This document shows positions 49,071 to 61,501 of a stretch of 64,000 nt of DNA, one piece after another. Made by a program: the position numbers and the translations under genes. This stretch comes from Xylogone sp. PMI_703 (Eukaryota > Ascomycota > Leotiomycetes): assembly GCA_021399445.1 (NCBI GenBank), contig JAJTUQ010000003.1, positions 3,720,001-3,784,000 of the forward strand, read 5' to 3'. The notes below the pieces were generated by a model. That model searched no databases and had not been told where the DNA came from. It saw nothing but the letters and a program-made list of their open reading frames with translations. The first letter of the stretch is position 1. Each line of letters starts with the position of its first letter.

Positions 49071-51410
49071 TTACTCATAACCTGCACCACGTTGCCATGG
49101 ACTGTATTATGCTTAGTTTCATATACTCCTTACACACGATGAGATTGATGGAACATACCTAGCATTTTGGTTTGCATATCCTGAAGGGCTAGGGGTGTTT
49201 CTGGATGCTGAGATATTGGAATGGGATGAGTTTGGCGGGCGGTAAGGAGTAGGCGATGGCGCGGCACCACGAGAAGCACTGCTAGTAAGAGATCTGTCAT
49301 CGTGGTAGCTTGGAGGTGCGCTTTGCTTATTATCGGCAGGGAACAGAGGCATCGATGGGGCAATTGGCGAGCGGGGTGGTTCCTTGAACTGGCCAGGAGC
49401 TGAGGTGACTGCGGCTCCTATCATTGGTTGGTTGGCAGCTTGTCTTATTGAATCTGAAGACCAAGACTCATTGTCATCATCCAGATCAAGGGCGTGTTTG
49501 TAGCCGGCCTTATCACCTCGGGCAGTTGCACCTAGTGCATCCAATTCGGTGGTGAGTTGTGTTTGAGACTTAATAAATGATGCACGGTCGTCAGTCATTG
49601 CTTGGTATCTGGAATCTGGATTCTTCCTGATGAAGGCGTAGGCGGTGGCAATCATGACGAGTATGATCAGGATAAGGGAGAAAACTGCATTGAGGACAAA
49701 GAAGACAACGCCCATAACACCGGTAACAAGACCCGGTTGATCAAAGACATCCGAGAATACCAGGAGAAAGATCGCGTTGATAAAGTTAATAGCACAGATC
49801 GAGATGTTGAAGGTGTTGGTACTCTTATCCATCCAGGGGCGAATAACACTGGCACCGATCAGCGCAGCTGCCTCGATCAGTAAGAGCCCGATAGCCTGAG
49901 TGGTTCCACTGTTTTGGCCAAAGGCAATGAACATGCCCTTTACCACAGTATAGATCAAGGTTGGGACGATGAAGTAGTAAGCGGTAGCCCTAAATTGAAC
50001 ATAAAGGAAACCCCACTTGTTAAGTGAAGAAGGATCTGAATACAAGATGTATGCAGGGTTATGGTGCATTGAAACGGATCTTTTGGCGATTCGGATAACT
50101 TTCAATGCTGCCCAAGCAAGTGTACCAGTCATACCGAAGAAGAAGAAAACGGCTAGGACAACCTCGGCAGGTGAGTCAACTTGAGTAAACTCCCAGAGAG
50201 AGAGAATACACATTTGGGGATATCCAATAAGAACCATGCGGAACATAATACCCTTGAGAACGGTGAACCAGCCATTTCGGAAATCCTGGAACTTTTCGCT
50301 CTTCATCCATTTCTGCTTCACAGCAAACTCGCAAAACGCCTTGAAAATAGCAACAGCGATGACGGTGAAGACAATGAAGACAATGAAGAAGGAGAGCCCA
50401 GTCATGAAGACATTGGTGGCTTCCATGCCGGCCCGGAAAGCCACACGCTTAATACCCCTTACAACATAGTTACCGGTAACAGGCGTCTGCCCGGTGGACC
50501 GTTTAGTCAAGGTTTGATGAGCGTGGGTGAGTAGCTGGATAGTCGTATCAACGGTGCGCTTGCCCAGGGAACGTTTCGCGACTTGAACTGACGTTGTTGT
50601 AAGGCTATTAAGAACAGTAGCGGGAGTGCCGCCGGTTGCTTTCTGGTACCAAGTAGCAATGTCTTGCATGAACTTGACCTTGATGATGCCCATGCTCCAA
50701 TCAAAGTTCTGCGTCCAAGACTGGACAATAGGCGGCATATGGATAGCCGTCAATCCAATCATTGCCTGAGCCTGGAGATATCCAAAGAGCGAGAGAGCAT
50801 TTGCTGCAACGTGAGCTGCAGTATTTGAGTGACCCAAACCCGATGTTACGGCAGATGCAACCAACGCCAACCCAGCAATGACGGCGGTTGCCCAGCCTAC
50901 ACCTTTCTGATCGACGGTCTTGCCGTTCGACAAGTTAGCTTCCACACAAGCTAAGCTGACGTCTGGCTGATCGGTGCTATTGATCTGGACCTTTACATTG
51001 GCATCGAGGTCAGGCACAGTGTATGCGATTCCGGGGATCTTGTTGACAGCATCATCGGAAAGTTCGACATTGGACTGAATATCGAGCTGACCTGTGCTCA
51101 TGGGGCACATTCCTTGGAGGTTCTTATCGCATGGATTGAGGTTCTCGCGAAGGACGGTATAGCCATATGCCGTGACTTCAATTCCGAAAGAAACATTGCC
51201 CTGAATATTAGAGACACCAACAATATCAAAGGTGAGCGTGTTGTTGTTTGGCGTAAACACAACGTTGAACAAGCTGGCAGTCAAGCTTGAATTGTCCTGG
51301 CAGGTATTCAGGGAACTTGATTCAATGAACCTAGTGGCCGAGGCATTGGGAACAAGAGAAAGGAGAGATGTCAGGGCGACAAAGGGGGAAAGAAGCGCTG
51401 AGTTTCTCAT
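49071..51410 (-). CDS. FLC-family TRP-like channel / flavin carrier
   Basis: Fungal TRP-like membrane protein (yeast Flc1-3), implicated in ER or vacuolar calcium, FAD transport and cell-wall integrity. Exons 49159-51410 and 49071-49101 (minus) give 760 residues. Signal peptide (about 1-25) and a luminal ML-like lipid-binding domain with paired cysteines (NTCQDNSS, NPCDKNLQGMCPMS) come first. About nine membrane helices begin at GWATAVIAGLALVAS, with WTQNFDWSMGIIKVKFMQD and TVLKGIMFRMVLIGYPQMC as typical FLC segments. The C-tail is Ser/Pro-rich and cytosolic. Removing the intron at 49102-49158 replaces an unrelated tail by NASPWQRGAGYE, the usual FLC end. Upstream sequence on the minus strand is pyrimidine-rich. 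Confidence 0.94.
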
Positions 51411-54076
51411 GATGGCGAACGGGTATTATATTGCGCTTGACGCAGAAGATCCGGGGTAGTTATTACTGTTGCTGCTTATCGGCCAACGACCTAGATCAGA
51501 TGCAGGTGCTAGCCCGCGATGCTCTCCGTCTCTCCCGACTCTTCACAATAGTCCGCAAATCCGATGTCTAGAAAACCATGCGATTTCAATCGTCAACGGC
51601 TGGTGTCTGGGGCAGTGGTTGATACCGAGGATGTTGATGTTCTAGCGGCCGGGGAAGTAGAGCACGGGATCTAAGGAGTCAGGGTGAAATAGCGAGCGGA
51701 TGTAGCAGCGAGCGTGGTTTCGCAGATATTGAGAGTTCCAGCCCACTCAACGCGAGAAAATTACAAGAAAAGGTAGATGTGAAGGAAAACAAGACGATAA
51801 CGAAAGACGAGAGACGAGAGAGCTGCTAGGGTGTTTGTCACCGGGTAGTGACGAAAGGGCGAGAATGGAGGGGGAGTGCAGAGGAAGCTGGGAAGGGACG
51901 GGGCAAGTGGTTTAGAAGGCGAGTCCGGTTACGAGGCGGATGGCAGAGGTGAACCATGCACCACCGCCAAACCTTTATTGCTCCGCACACATTCGTCTTG
52001 CCCTACATAAGGGGCGCTCGTATTGAAGCAGACATGGCGCCGAGGATTCCAGCCTCGGCGCTGACGCATCCTTCGAGTATTACACAGTAGCTCTTGGGAT
52101 GCTCTGGCGGTCCTCGATGTTCTTGTGGTTGGTCTCCTCTCTGCGCTTTAGGGAATGACGCGCGGTCTATTCTGACTCTGGTTCGTAGTAATTTGGTACA
52201 GCACTTGGACTGGAATTAGCATATGCACTACGATGATCATTGAGTGGGCAAGCCAAGCTCCAAGCCAGATCGTTAATGCAGAAGTCATCGCTAGGCCGGA
52301 TGTACAGATCTGTGTCAGCTAGGGAATACCGATTGCTAGAAGTCCTCAAGATCTTGGGATATCTCGAACACACCATAATCACGGCTTGCGGCAATCATTT
52401 CAGATTTCTCAACCAACTGCTCTGCGCCAACTGCAACACTTGTACATACTCCGCAGGGAGACTCACTACCACTAGTTGCATTCCTCTGCGCTTGTCAACG
52501 GCGGGTCTTAGGGTCCTCTGTCGGGTGAAGATCGCACCACCAACGAGCAGCACTGGGCGTCATAGCCTGCAACACCACCTGTGTTGGAGCTGCTTGACGC
52601 GCAACTGCTCATTTCCAATTGAACCTCCTTCATTTCTGTTATTCTAGGACTCTGGGGGCCAAGCTTTTTTGTCGCTGCACAGCCTCCAACCCAGAGCAGC
52701 AACCAAGAACTAGACTGCTAAATCCGTACTCGCATCAGCTTTCTGCTCTGCTTCAAGAACCGCCGGATGTAACATCAACACGAAGCCTTTTAGGCATGGG
52801 CTAATTCCACCCAGAACGCACTACTGTAAACACACTCATCGATATCAGCGCTCCATTCAAGGGCATATTATCAGTGTTTTACTATATTGGTAACTATTAA
52901 CTTAGTGGTTTTATTGATTACATTTAACTTTATTAAAACCGCACGTAGCAAGCAGATAATGCTGGAAAACCACACACTTAACTACGCACAGAACACTTCT
53001 AGGATAGCAAAAACAATACAGCAAAATCATGTCCAGCGTGAGTGGTTTCGCCTGCCAGTATGCGCAATACACTTTCACAACACGGCACAAATCATAATAG
53101 CAATTGTACCTGCCAATGCTGCTCAGCCTCTTATCCACCCAAAACTTCTGGTCATGCCCTCCACAGCTCAGTTTCATGAATCGCGCTCGCAAGCAAGCTG
53201 AAACGTCCAGAGATCGCCTCTGGGCTTGGTTAGCACGGTTAGACGTAGCTTCCAGGCATGCTCCAGGCGTGCCTGGTCAGCATGAATACCTAATTAGCGG
53301 ATTGACCATTCACATCTGAACGATTGGCTTCCATCCCAGCACCCGCTCCCAGCTCAAACTGTGGCCATGCAGATGAAGCTGTCGACGTCTCAGTGTCGAT
53401 TTGATCTCGATCCAGATTGCTAGACAAAATCCAATAGGTAAAAAACTTAACGTCCTCTCTAGAGATCATACTCATGGAATTGGAATGCTGTGCCTTCTTT
53501 TCTTTTCGAAATGCCCGATCTTTGGCTCTACCGGTACCGTAGTTCGGATCCTGATATTGTACCTAATCACGTGGTGTTACCCTCCTGTACTGTATGCCAA
53601 CTACTTTTGCCTCGATATCTTCTAAAAATATTATCGTTCTTTCACCTGGTTGTCGGTGGTTATTCAGTGGATTTCCCGTGTAGGAGATATCTCATGGTTA
53701 TTAGGAGTAATATATATTTGTGCAGATATTTTGAGTTATGCATGCTGCTTATTATCGTTCATTCCAACTACGCTACTCACAGCTGCTCTATAAGCATTTA
53801 CAAATATGTACGACTTATCAAGCCTCACAGAATGCCACTAGCAATTATTCAATATTTTCTAATCCCATGTGCTCTTGCTTCTAACAATCAGTGCCCATTA
53901 TCTTCCCTTTAAAAATATCCGCATTCTCAACAACTAAAGTTGCCGTCAAAGTACAGAAACCGTGTGGGGCCGGAAGCGATAGGAGCTGAATCTGGAACTG
54001 AACGTCATCGGCCCCAAATCGCAGATACATTGACAGGTCAATTGATGAGAGTAGGGTGCATATTTTAGTCATCAAG
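51411..54076. other. Long intergenic region (2.7 kb)
   Basis: Divergent promoters of the FLC gene (left) and the thioesterase gene (right). The part at about 51770-51850 is purine-rich on the plus strand, that is pyrimidine-rich on the FLC sense strand, typical of a fungal leader. From 52850 on it is AT-rich. No supported gene. Confidence 0.55.
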
Positions 54077-55723
54077 ATGGCCAGACTATCCCTAAAGCCA
54101 TCGAGATTGGCACTACGTGTACGCGCACTGTCACAACCTGCGAGAACAACTCCAATAAGGGTATTCTCATCCAAACCAGCTTTCCGTACTGATGGAGTAT
54201 ACCGGGAGTTGACCGCTATGCGGATACAGACGCCGTACATCGAGGCCTTAAGGAAACGTCAAGAAGGGAAAGATGAGAAGCCCATCTCTACCGAAAGTGT
54301 GTCGCGAGACTTGACCCCTAAGTCTATGAAAGATAGCTACCATCGAGTTGTAAGTGGGCAAATTTAACATAAGAAATTATGTATCCATTTACAAATATTG
54401 CACTTAACTAATGCAAAGTTCAGATACTACCATTGGCAAGAGATCCATATCTATTGGACTCTTATATCAATGGATCAGGACATATCCGACTGGGCACCCT
54501 CTTTATGGATCTTGATGCTCTCGCTGGTGTGGTGTCTTATAAACACACTGGAGCCGCCGTCATGACCGTAACCGCAGCCGTTGATCGTATCACGATCAAG
54601 CGTCCACTCAGTACCATCTGTGACCTGGAACTCAGTGGACAAGTCACGTTTGCTACGGGAAGGAGTAGTATGGAGGTCTCCCTCCAGGTAGCGAAAGCTC
54701 CAGAGGAAGGCGAGGAAGGCGAGGAGGTCAAGGAAGAGGATATCCTCGTGACTTGTGCTTTTACTATGGTACTTTATTTCCTTCTTTTAAACCTTCTCTT
54801 TCTCTATATCCTTCATTAAACCAATGAGAATCCGGGAGCTAATACTGTAAAAAGGTATCCCTTGATCCAGCAACCAAAAAACCAGTAGCAATCGCCCCTC
54901 TCAAGGCCGAAACCGAAGAGGAAAAACGACTATTCAACCAAGGCCAAGAGAACTATAACATGAAAAAGAACCTGGCAAAAACGGCTCTATTGAAGCAGAC
55001 TCCAAATGATGAGGAATCAGACCTGATCCATGCCCTCTGGCTCCGTCAATTAGATTATCACGGTCAGTCCCCATTTGGCTCACTCCTAATTCTTCCCCAA
55101 CTACCAGCACCAGTAGATGTATGACATACTAACAGAAAAAAACAACAGATCCCAACACCCCAGCCCGCAAACCCACCAATGCACTCTACATGAAATCCAC
55201 CTCCATCCAATCCGTCCAGATCATGCAGCCGCAATACCGCAACCGCCACAACTTCATGATCTTCGGCGGCTTCCTGCTCAAAACCACCTTCGAGCTGGCC
55301 TTCACCTGCGCCAGCGCCATCTCGCACTCCCGCCCAACATTCATCGCCCTCGACCCCTCGACCTTCGAGAACCCCGTGCCCGTCGGCAGCGTGCTGTACC
55401 TCACGGCCACGGTGGCGTACACGGACTCCCCGCTGATTGAGGGCCAGGGCGACGTCAAGTCTAGTCCCGAGGGCCGGACGAGGATCCAGGTACGGGTTGA
55501 TTCTAAGATCCGGAACATTGAGCATGCCGAGACGAAGCCGACGGGGATGTTTAACTATACGTTTGAGGTGGATGGGGATCTGAAGATTGTGCCGGAGACG
55601 TATTCGCAGTTTATGGTGTATCTGGATGCGAGGAGGAGGGCGCATCATGTTGCGTTGCTGGAGCATCATGATGTTACTGGGGGGGTGACGGAGACGCAGG
55701 CGAAGGAGAGTGTTATGGAGTAA
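54077..55723 (+). CDS. ACOT9-like mitochondrial acyl-CoA thioesterase
   Basis: Double hot-dog-fold thioesterase of the ACOT9/10 type, hydrolysing acyl-CoA in mitochondria. Exons 54077-54349, 54424-54768, 54855-55062 and 55149-55723 give 466 residues. A basic presequence (MARLSLKPSRLALRVRALS) is followed by MKDSYHRVILPLARDP across the first junction. The first hot-dog domain has IRLGTLFMDLDALAGVVSY and the second NFMIFGGFLLKTTFELAFT. The middle carries TMVSLDPATKKPVAIAPL across the second junction. Exon 4 is GC-rich with different codon use from the earlier exons. The ATG at 54077 gives the presequence; upstream in-frame sequence starts at GTG. Confidence 0.93.
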
Positions 55724-56027
55724 ATTTTGAGCTGAAAATGAAAACAAGGGGAAAGGGTGCATTTGGGATCTTATATCCAAAGATGGTTATACATATTGTA
55801 CTGTATAACACCAGTCCCCGTATCGTAATAAGATATCCAAACATTTCATGTGGGAAATATCTTCTCCAAAAATTATGTCTTATTGTACTATACAACATAT
55901 CCCTCCTAGATACTGTATGATATATCCCCCCTCTCCATCTATAACGCCATACATGAAACCATGACATCGTCAAAAAATATCTATCATCATCATACATAGA
56001 AAGATCACAGATGAGGAGAAAGTCACC
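55724..56027. other. Convergent intergenic region
   Basis: Short AT-rich 3' region with several ATATCC and TATAC words between the thioesterase and DUF3433 genes. Nothing else recognised. Confidence 0.6.
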
Positions 56028-58760
56028 TCAGTCATAATTCTCCCAGTTAGAACTCCAAGGCGTAGTTGCATGTCTCGCATCCTTGCCATGGGCGTAATCC
56101 CGAATCAGTTCCTCCTCATCAATACCACAATGCATTTCCCCGTCCCGCCCCTTGAACCAGCCCAGGCCGTACGTCTTCTTGATCCCAACCATCCTCTTCA
56201 CCATCTCATCGTTATTCATCTTTTCCGTACCAACAAAATCATAAAGCATCTTGGACTGGTGAATGAATGCCAAGATGGAAGCAATAGTGCTCGGCTGCCG
56301 TGGTAGGAAGGGATGTCGGCGACGAACATAGACGAGACACGCGACAACGCATAGGTACACGAGAATAAAGATGGATAAGCTGAATGATACCCAAAAGGAG
56401 AGAAAGGTCTCTTCGCCGGCATCAAGGGCGCTGTGGTCTTTGTTCGGGCGATTTGCGTTTGGATGGGAAAAGTCAATCCCAGCAACGCCGCCGAAAGTCG
56501 CCGCGCAGACAGTGAGAATTTCAGCAAAGACCGAGCCTAGGCCGACCAGTGCAACGAGAATGTGGCGGTTGAGAAAAGCTCGGATTGGCATCCAGCCGAA
56601 TGCCATGGCGGTATAATCGAGTGTTAATACTCGGGGAGAGGCATGTCGTAAAGAAAGTCTGTAAAACGGCTCCATCAGACGTACGTCGTTTTCAAGGGTG
56701 CCCCAGATGAGTTTAATGATAATTGCTAACACGGTCAAAAGCCAAGGGGTCTTATCCGTGACGACGTTGGCCTTGGTAAATAGAATAACTGGGACTAGAA
56801 CCGAAAAAGCCGCCATTCCTAGAATGTATGGGATTCCAGCTGATAATCGGAGCATGAGTGGATGCGGATTGTTGTCTCTCTTGTGCTGGTCATATCTGTT
56901 TTTGTCTAAGCTGGTTAGAGGCACGTTATCGTCCGGTGCAATCGAAGAGTTGCGCAAGACGTATCGGTGAGTCTTTAGTTGCTGATGAATCTCTTCTGGC
57001 GTGGCCGTATCCATCCCCTTGAAGTCCATTAAGATATGACTTCGATTAGCCATCGCAGCGATTCCAGCAATGCCCTTCACGTTATTTACCAAGCCGGATC
57101 GCCGCCGCTGAATCTGCCACATCAGGACACATCCTAAGATGGCTATTATAATTAACAGTACGCTAAGGGCCCGAGAGAATGCCGCATCAATCCATACTTC
57201 CTTGAGACCTTGGGGATCCTTTTGTCTTTCAGTTCGATCTGGGGTTAGTATAACTGATGCAGTCAGTAGTGTGGGCACAACAGAGACCGCTAGTAATGTT
57301 GCTATAGATGAGATAGCAACTGCATAGTGCCTGAGTCGCAGGGCAAGCACGGGCCTCAATAAGGTGAAGAAGGTAATGTAGTCTACGTTGATAGACTCAG
57401 AAGCCAAAGCACCACCTTCCTTGGCAAGCTGATAATACGCTTCCAAACGCTTCACTTCAAAGTCTGTAACTTGCCAGAGTATACCAAATGCTACTGCCAC
57501 AGCAGTTGGTAAATATCTGAAGACAAAATAATCCCCAGTTTTGAGATCGGCAGCCCTGTGGAATGTGTAGAGGGGCGTTTTCACTGATTTCCGGTATAGG
57601 TATTCCTGAGCGCCCGCCAGTGTGAACGAAATGAGAATGAGAGCGCTCAGATAGGGCCAGCGCATAGTAAATGGCTTCCAGTTCGACTGAGGGTAGAAGA
57701 CTTCTACTTTCGATGACCTGAAAGTAGGATTCGCCGTTATAGCTTGGAAAGTTTTCCTCGATTCGAGCTCCTTATCACCAGGCAATGCGGTGTCGCCCGC
57801 AAATGAGGTGATATCTACAGGTAACGCCTCCTCTTCCAGGATGACTTCAATCACCTCGCCTCGTCTGTTTGCCTCCTGTTGTCCTAAATCTCGCAACGTC
57901 GGTGTCCTTGTGAGTCCAGTACTCCTGAAAGTCCCCTTTCGCGATATTGCAACTGGAGATATAGGTGAAGAAGCGACCAAGTCGGCGCCTTTTATTGTCA
58001 CGTCTGGATTGATTCCTTGGCCCAGACCTCCAGTAAGGATACCTTCAGCTTCTTGCTTATGTATCTTTTGAAGATCCGGACCTTCGAATGATGAGATATC
58101 AAACCCAAGTCCGACTGTATCATCCGGTTCGTTGCCCTCCTCATGGCCATCAACACGGCTATAGGATGTCTTCTGGGTTGCGAATGGCATAGCACTACCA
58201 AGCAGGCCCATATCTATCTCATCCTCCGGTATGGCACGTTTTCCTAGAATGGAGCCTTTCCTTTTCGCATATGCGCTCCAACTTTTCCGATGTGAAGCAC
58301 TCTTGGGTGATGAGCCTCCTGATGGGGACAGAGCCTCATAAGTACCGCCTGAAAACCTAGAGAAGGGATTGAATCCCTTGGAAGCAGGTGAGACGGGGCT
58401 ACCAATCTTCAATGAGTCCGGAAGCAGAGATGTTCGACTCTGTCGGCGCTGCGCATCTCCCGAGGTAACAATTCTTGGTCGAAGCACTTCGGGATGCTTC
58501 AAAGACCGACTCTCTGGCTGCTTTTCATTCTCAGGTTCTGATATCCTGGGGCTTTGCGCTGCCGATAATTGATTGCCATGGCTGCTCCCTGGCTCACCTG
58601 GCTCAGACTGGATCGATACTACTGAATCTCTGTAGGCGGGCAATGGCGGGGATGATAACGAACTGATGTCGGATATATTCGACATTCGATGGGTTAGAGG
58701 GCGTTCATCCCGGCTGTGAGTATGAGCGTCCCATGGGAAGCCATCTTTATCAGAATCCAT
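56028..58760 (-). CDS. DUF3433-family multi-spanning membrane protein
   Basis: Single-exon frame, 910 residues. The first roughly 370 residues are cytosolic, Ser/Pro-rich and disordered. Two related membrane blocks follow. The first begins near WKPFTMRWPYLSALILISF and has VTDFEVKRLEAYYQLAKEGGALA; the second has ENDVRLMEPFYRLSLRHASPRV. These EPFYRL/EAYYQLA repeats are the DUF3433 signature as I recall it. I count about ten hydrophobic helices. The family is fungal-specific, with no firm biochemical role; it is expected at the cell surface or an internal membrane. The tail has GYGLGWFKG-like TYGLGWFKGRDGEMHCGID. Confidence 0.88.
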   Translation of the reverse strand: MDSDKDGFPWDAHTHSRDERPLTHRMSNISDISSLSSPPLPAYRDSVVSIQSEPGEPGSSHGNQLSAAQSPRISEPENEKQPESRSLKHPEVLRPRIVTSGDAQRRQSRTSLLPDSLKIGSPVSPASKGFNPFSRFSGGTYEALSPSGGSSPKSASHRKSWSAYAKRKGSILGKRAIPEDEIDMGLLGSAMPFATQKTSYSRVDGHEEGNEPDDTVGLGFDISSFEGPDLQKIHKQEAEGILTGGLGQGINPDVTIKGADLVASSPISPVAISRKGTFRSTGLTRTPTLRDLGQQEANRRGEVIEVILEEEALPVDITSFAGDTALPGDKELESRKTFQAITANPTFRSSKVEVFYPQSNWKPFTMRWPYLSALILISFTLAGAQEYLYRKSVKTPLYTFHRAADLKTGDYFVFRYLPTAVAVAFGILWQVTDFEVKRLEAYYQLAKEGGALASESINVDYITFFTLLRPVLALRLRHYAVAISSIATLLAVSVVPTLLTASVILTPDRTERQKDPQGLKEVWIDAAFSRALSVLLIIIAILGCVLMWQIQRRRSGLVNNVKGIAGIAAMANRSHILMDFKGMDTATPEEIHQQLKTHRYVLRNSSIAPDDNVPLTSLDKNRYDQHKRDNNPHPLMLRLSAGIPYILGMAAFSVLVPVILFTKANVVTDKTPWLLTVLAIIIKLIWGTLENDVRLMEPFYRLSLRHASPRVLTLDYTAMAFGWMPIRAFLNRHILVALVGLGSVFAEILTVCAATFGGVAGIDFSHPNANRPNKDHSALDAGEETFLSFWVSFSLSIFILVYLCVVACLVYVRRRHPFLPRQPSTIASILAFIHQSKMLYDFVGTEKMNNDEMVKRMVGIKKTYGLGWFKGRDGEMHCGIDEEELIRDYAHGKDARHATTPWSSNWENYD

Positions 58761-61501
58761 TACAAAGTATGTGCTCTTTTGGATATATTAGTGGGTTTGA
58801 AACGGAAGTCGTTGAGAGCAGCGCCCGCTCTGCATTCCCCAAATGCCTACTCGCGAGCTGCTGATATGCCCAAAAAAAGCTTTGAAAAAGACGACAGACA
58901 AGAAACAACAGTAGAAGAGACGTTGTTGAATAGATCCAGCTCTTGACGCAGTTACTTTGGGAAGCAGCTGAAATCACGAGGTCCTAGCTTGTATTCAGTG
59001 TCGATAGGTGCGCCTGAAGTCTCCAATGAAACCAGTCGACTATCTTCCAATGTCTCTGCTTAGGAATCCAGAAAACGAGTGACTGCTATTCCTCTCACCA
59101 CGTTCGATGTTCGACAATCAGAGCGCGGGACCTCCGTCGCTGTAGATATCACTGACACCGATGAAGTCTGCCTTACGCCAAAGCCACGGGGTCCCCCGGG
59201 CCACATTCTACAGTACCGTGTGTATCGTGCGTAGCCTACTCAAAATCGCAGTAAGAGCAATAGTACCTTATAGATTAGATGCAGTGCTGGTATGAGAGAT
59301 TCGGGACCGATTCCAAACGAAGGACAAAAGCAGGAGGCGAAAGAAGATAATTACGGAAATGGATTCCCTTTTTTCTTCTTGGGACATGGCGTCGCCCTCA
59401 TATTGGGGAATTTTGGGGGCATCCAGCCTTTCTAGCTTGCGGCTGACTGCCACCCACCCCAAGCGGCCCCAGCCCAGCCGCACCAAAATCATGCAGTTGG
59501 AACCTTGGGATTCGCATAAGCACACCCTGAAGAGGGTAAAGGTCCAAGGGTAGTAGATGGATCCCGGCGCAAACCAATAAACGACCCTGCGCTCGAAATA
59601 GCAACCTGCTGTAGGCCTACTTAACAATAGTGAGTAGTGTATGGAGTTGACGTGCCCGTACGGAATACGCATTCCTCGGCTTCCTACCGTACGCATGTAC
59701 TGTAATCAATCAATTATTACCCAAGATCCTGTTTAAATAAAGCCCCGTCAGCATGGTAATTGGGTTTTACTGGGTCTTGCCGCGTGTAAACTCACAAACT
59801 TACAAGCATCAAGCAAGTTACAGTAATACCGTATACCCACCCGTACGGCAGTCGCCGTTCCCAGTAGTGCCACCAACAGAAAGGGCCGCTTAATTGCTTG
59901 CTTGTCTGGGCTGGAATCAGCGCTGTCGAATCGATTCCCCTCTCCATCCTCTCTGTTTACTGGCATCCTCTCCTTCAAACAGCCGCCGTGCTTCATCATG
60001 ACCATGGCCATGGCCATGGCCCGGTCCTTTGCGCGCGCACATACCGTACCATAGGGCTGAATGAAGCAATGAGGGAGTGAGTCCAGAAGGTTTGCCTTCA
60101 TCCGATCAATCCTTGTGCTGTAGATAGATTCCTATTCCTCCATCGAATCAATCAATCGCATTAGCTACCGAGTAGTACTCCGTATGTAGACAGTGATGGC
60201 GGCAGTTGGATTGTATTGGATTGGCGTCGTGTGTGCACACACAAAGAGAGCCACAGAAGGCAAAAATAGCATCCACGCGTGCAACACGCTTCCCGCTCCC
60301 ACATCGATACCACCCTTCTCAAGGCGACGTTCCTGTGATACTCTCGCTGCGACTTGGGCTGTTTCTGCAGTAACTAAACACTTCAAAATCGTTCCTTCCT
60401 TCCTTACAGTATAGTACGGTACGGCACAGATATCATTTCATACATAGCGCGCCATACGATACGCAATCCATAAGGCCTAAAAAAAGCCCACTTCTCTCCT
60501 TCGGAGATTACTAATACGGTTATTCCTGGCACCAAAGCTTCCTTTTAAGTGCTTACGATCACCACGCGGAGCCAAGGAAATTCTAATTAGGCACAAAAAC
60601 AGTCTCTTTGGCTTTCATCAAGCGTGTGTGTCGGGGGGTGTCATGGATAAATATAGACCATGCTGCTCTACGCATTTAAGCATGATTTTCTAGCCTCGTA
60701 TCAACACAGCCAATCAGTGCACTGCTGATATACTTATCCGTCGCCAGGCAACTGTCTTTTTTAGCTATTCCACCATACGCAAGATTACTCGCTGCCTTCG
60801 CTATCCAAAGACCGCGAAGAATTCCAAGATAAGGTAAAAATGGGAGCATGCATGGTCCGGGTGGAAGGGGATTCTTAGACCTAGAGCTATAAGTACAAAG
60901 CATACCAAAGCACGGGTAATCTGCCTATCCCCTCCACCACTTCTACCTTAATCCTCCAAGCAAAACTATCCACCAATCATCCAGTTCCCTACGATATCTC
61001 CTGCCAAATACGTTCCAGCTTCGCCATGAGCACGCCGAATCTCCCAAGAAATTGGAAGAATTCCGCAATGACATGGTCCCTCCCTATCCTCCCAGGCTGT
61101 GTGCAGTTCGGCATCACGAATTGTCCAGTTCTTGTCGAATGAAGCAGTTCGCGTAGACATCGTAGTTCTTTCTCTGATCACGGGCATCAGACATCTCCCC
61201 ATAAATAGGATGTGTGCCATTTTGTAAGCAAAACTGAAGACCCACCAATAAATGTTTCTCGAATGTGACAAGATATATCACCATCACGTGCTCACTTTGC
61301 TGGCGCCGCCCATTGGTAAAGTAGTTTCAAGCAAATGCCCAAGAGCTCTGCGCCATCTCAATCAGATTAAACGTAGAGGAGGAGCCTAGTGAAAAAAAAT
61401 TGTAGGTGACGACATTTTGCGGAGGGTCTTCCTGCATGCCTGATTCCACATGTCCCACCCCAGACAATGCGGAGCAATTATTGGTATGAAGAGTAGGCCA
61501 A
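58761..61501. other. Long intergenic region (2.7 kb)
   Basis: Upstream region of the DUF3433 gene and 3' region of PBP1. It holds two copies of the palindrome CCGTACGG (59656-59663, 59841-59848) and further GTACGG-like words to 60430, plus a short (CCATGG)3 repeat at 60002-60019. Open frames of 60-140 codons on both strands show no family resemblance. No RNA gene recognised. Confidence 0.5.
60002..60019. repeat. Short hexamer repeat (CCATGG)3
   Basis: Three exact tandem copies of CCATGG, itself a palindrome. Probably chance slippage, though it lies in a long promoter-like region. Confidence 0.8.

Noticed and set aside
55064..55780. 238-codon minus-strand frame opposite the thioesterase gene
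   Set aside because: It is the antisense shadow of the GC-rich last exon, with Arg/His-rich composition typical of such shadows.
60966..61271. 101-codon frame on the minus strand downstream of PBP1
   Set aside because: No recognisable domain or splice continuation; treated as chance.
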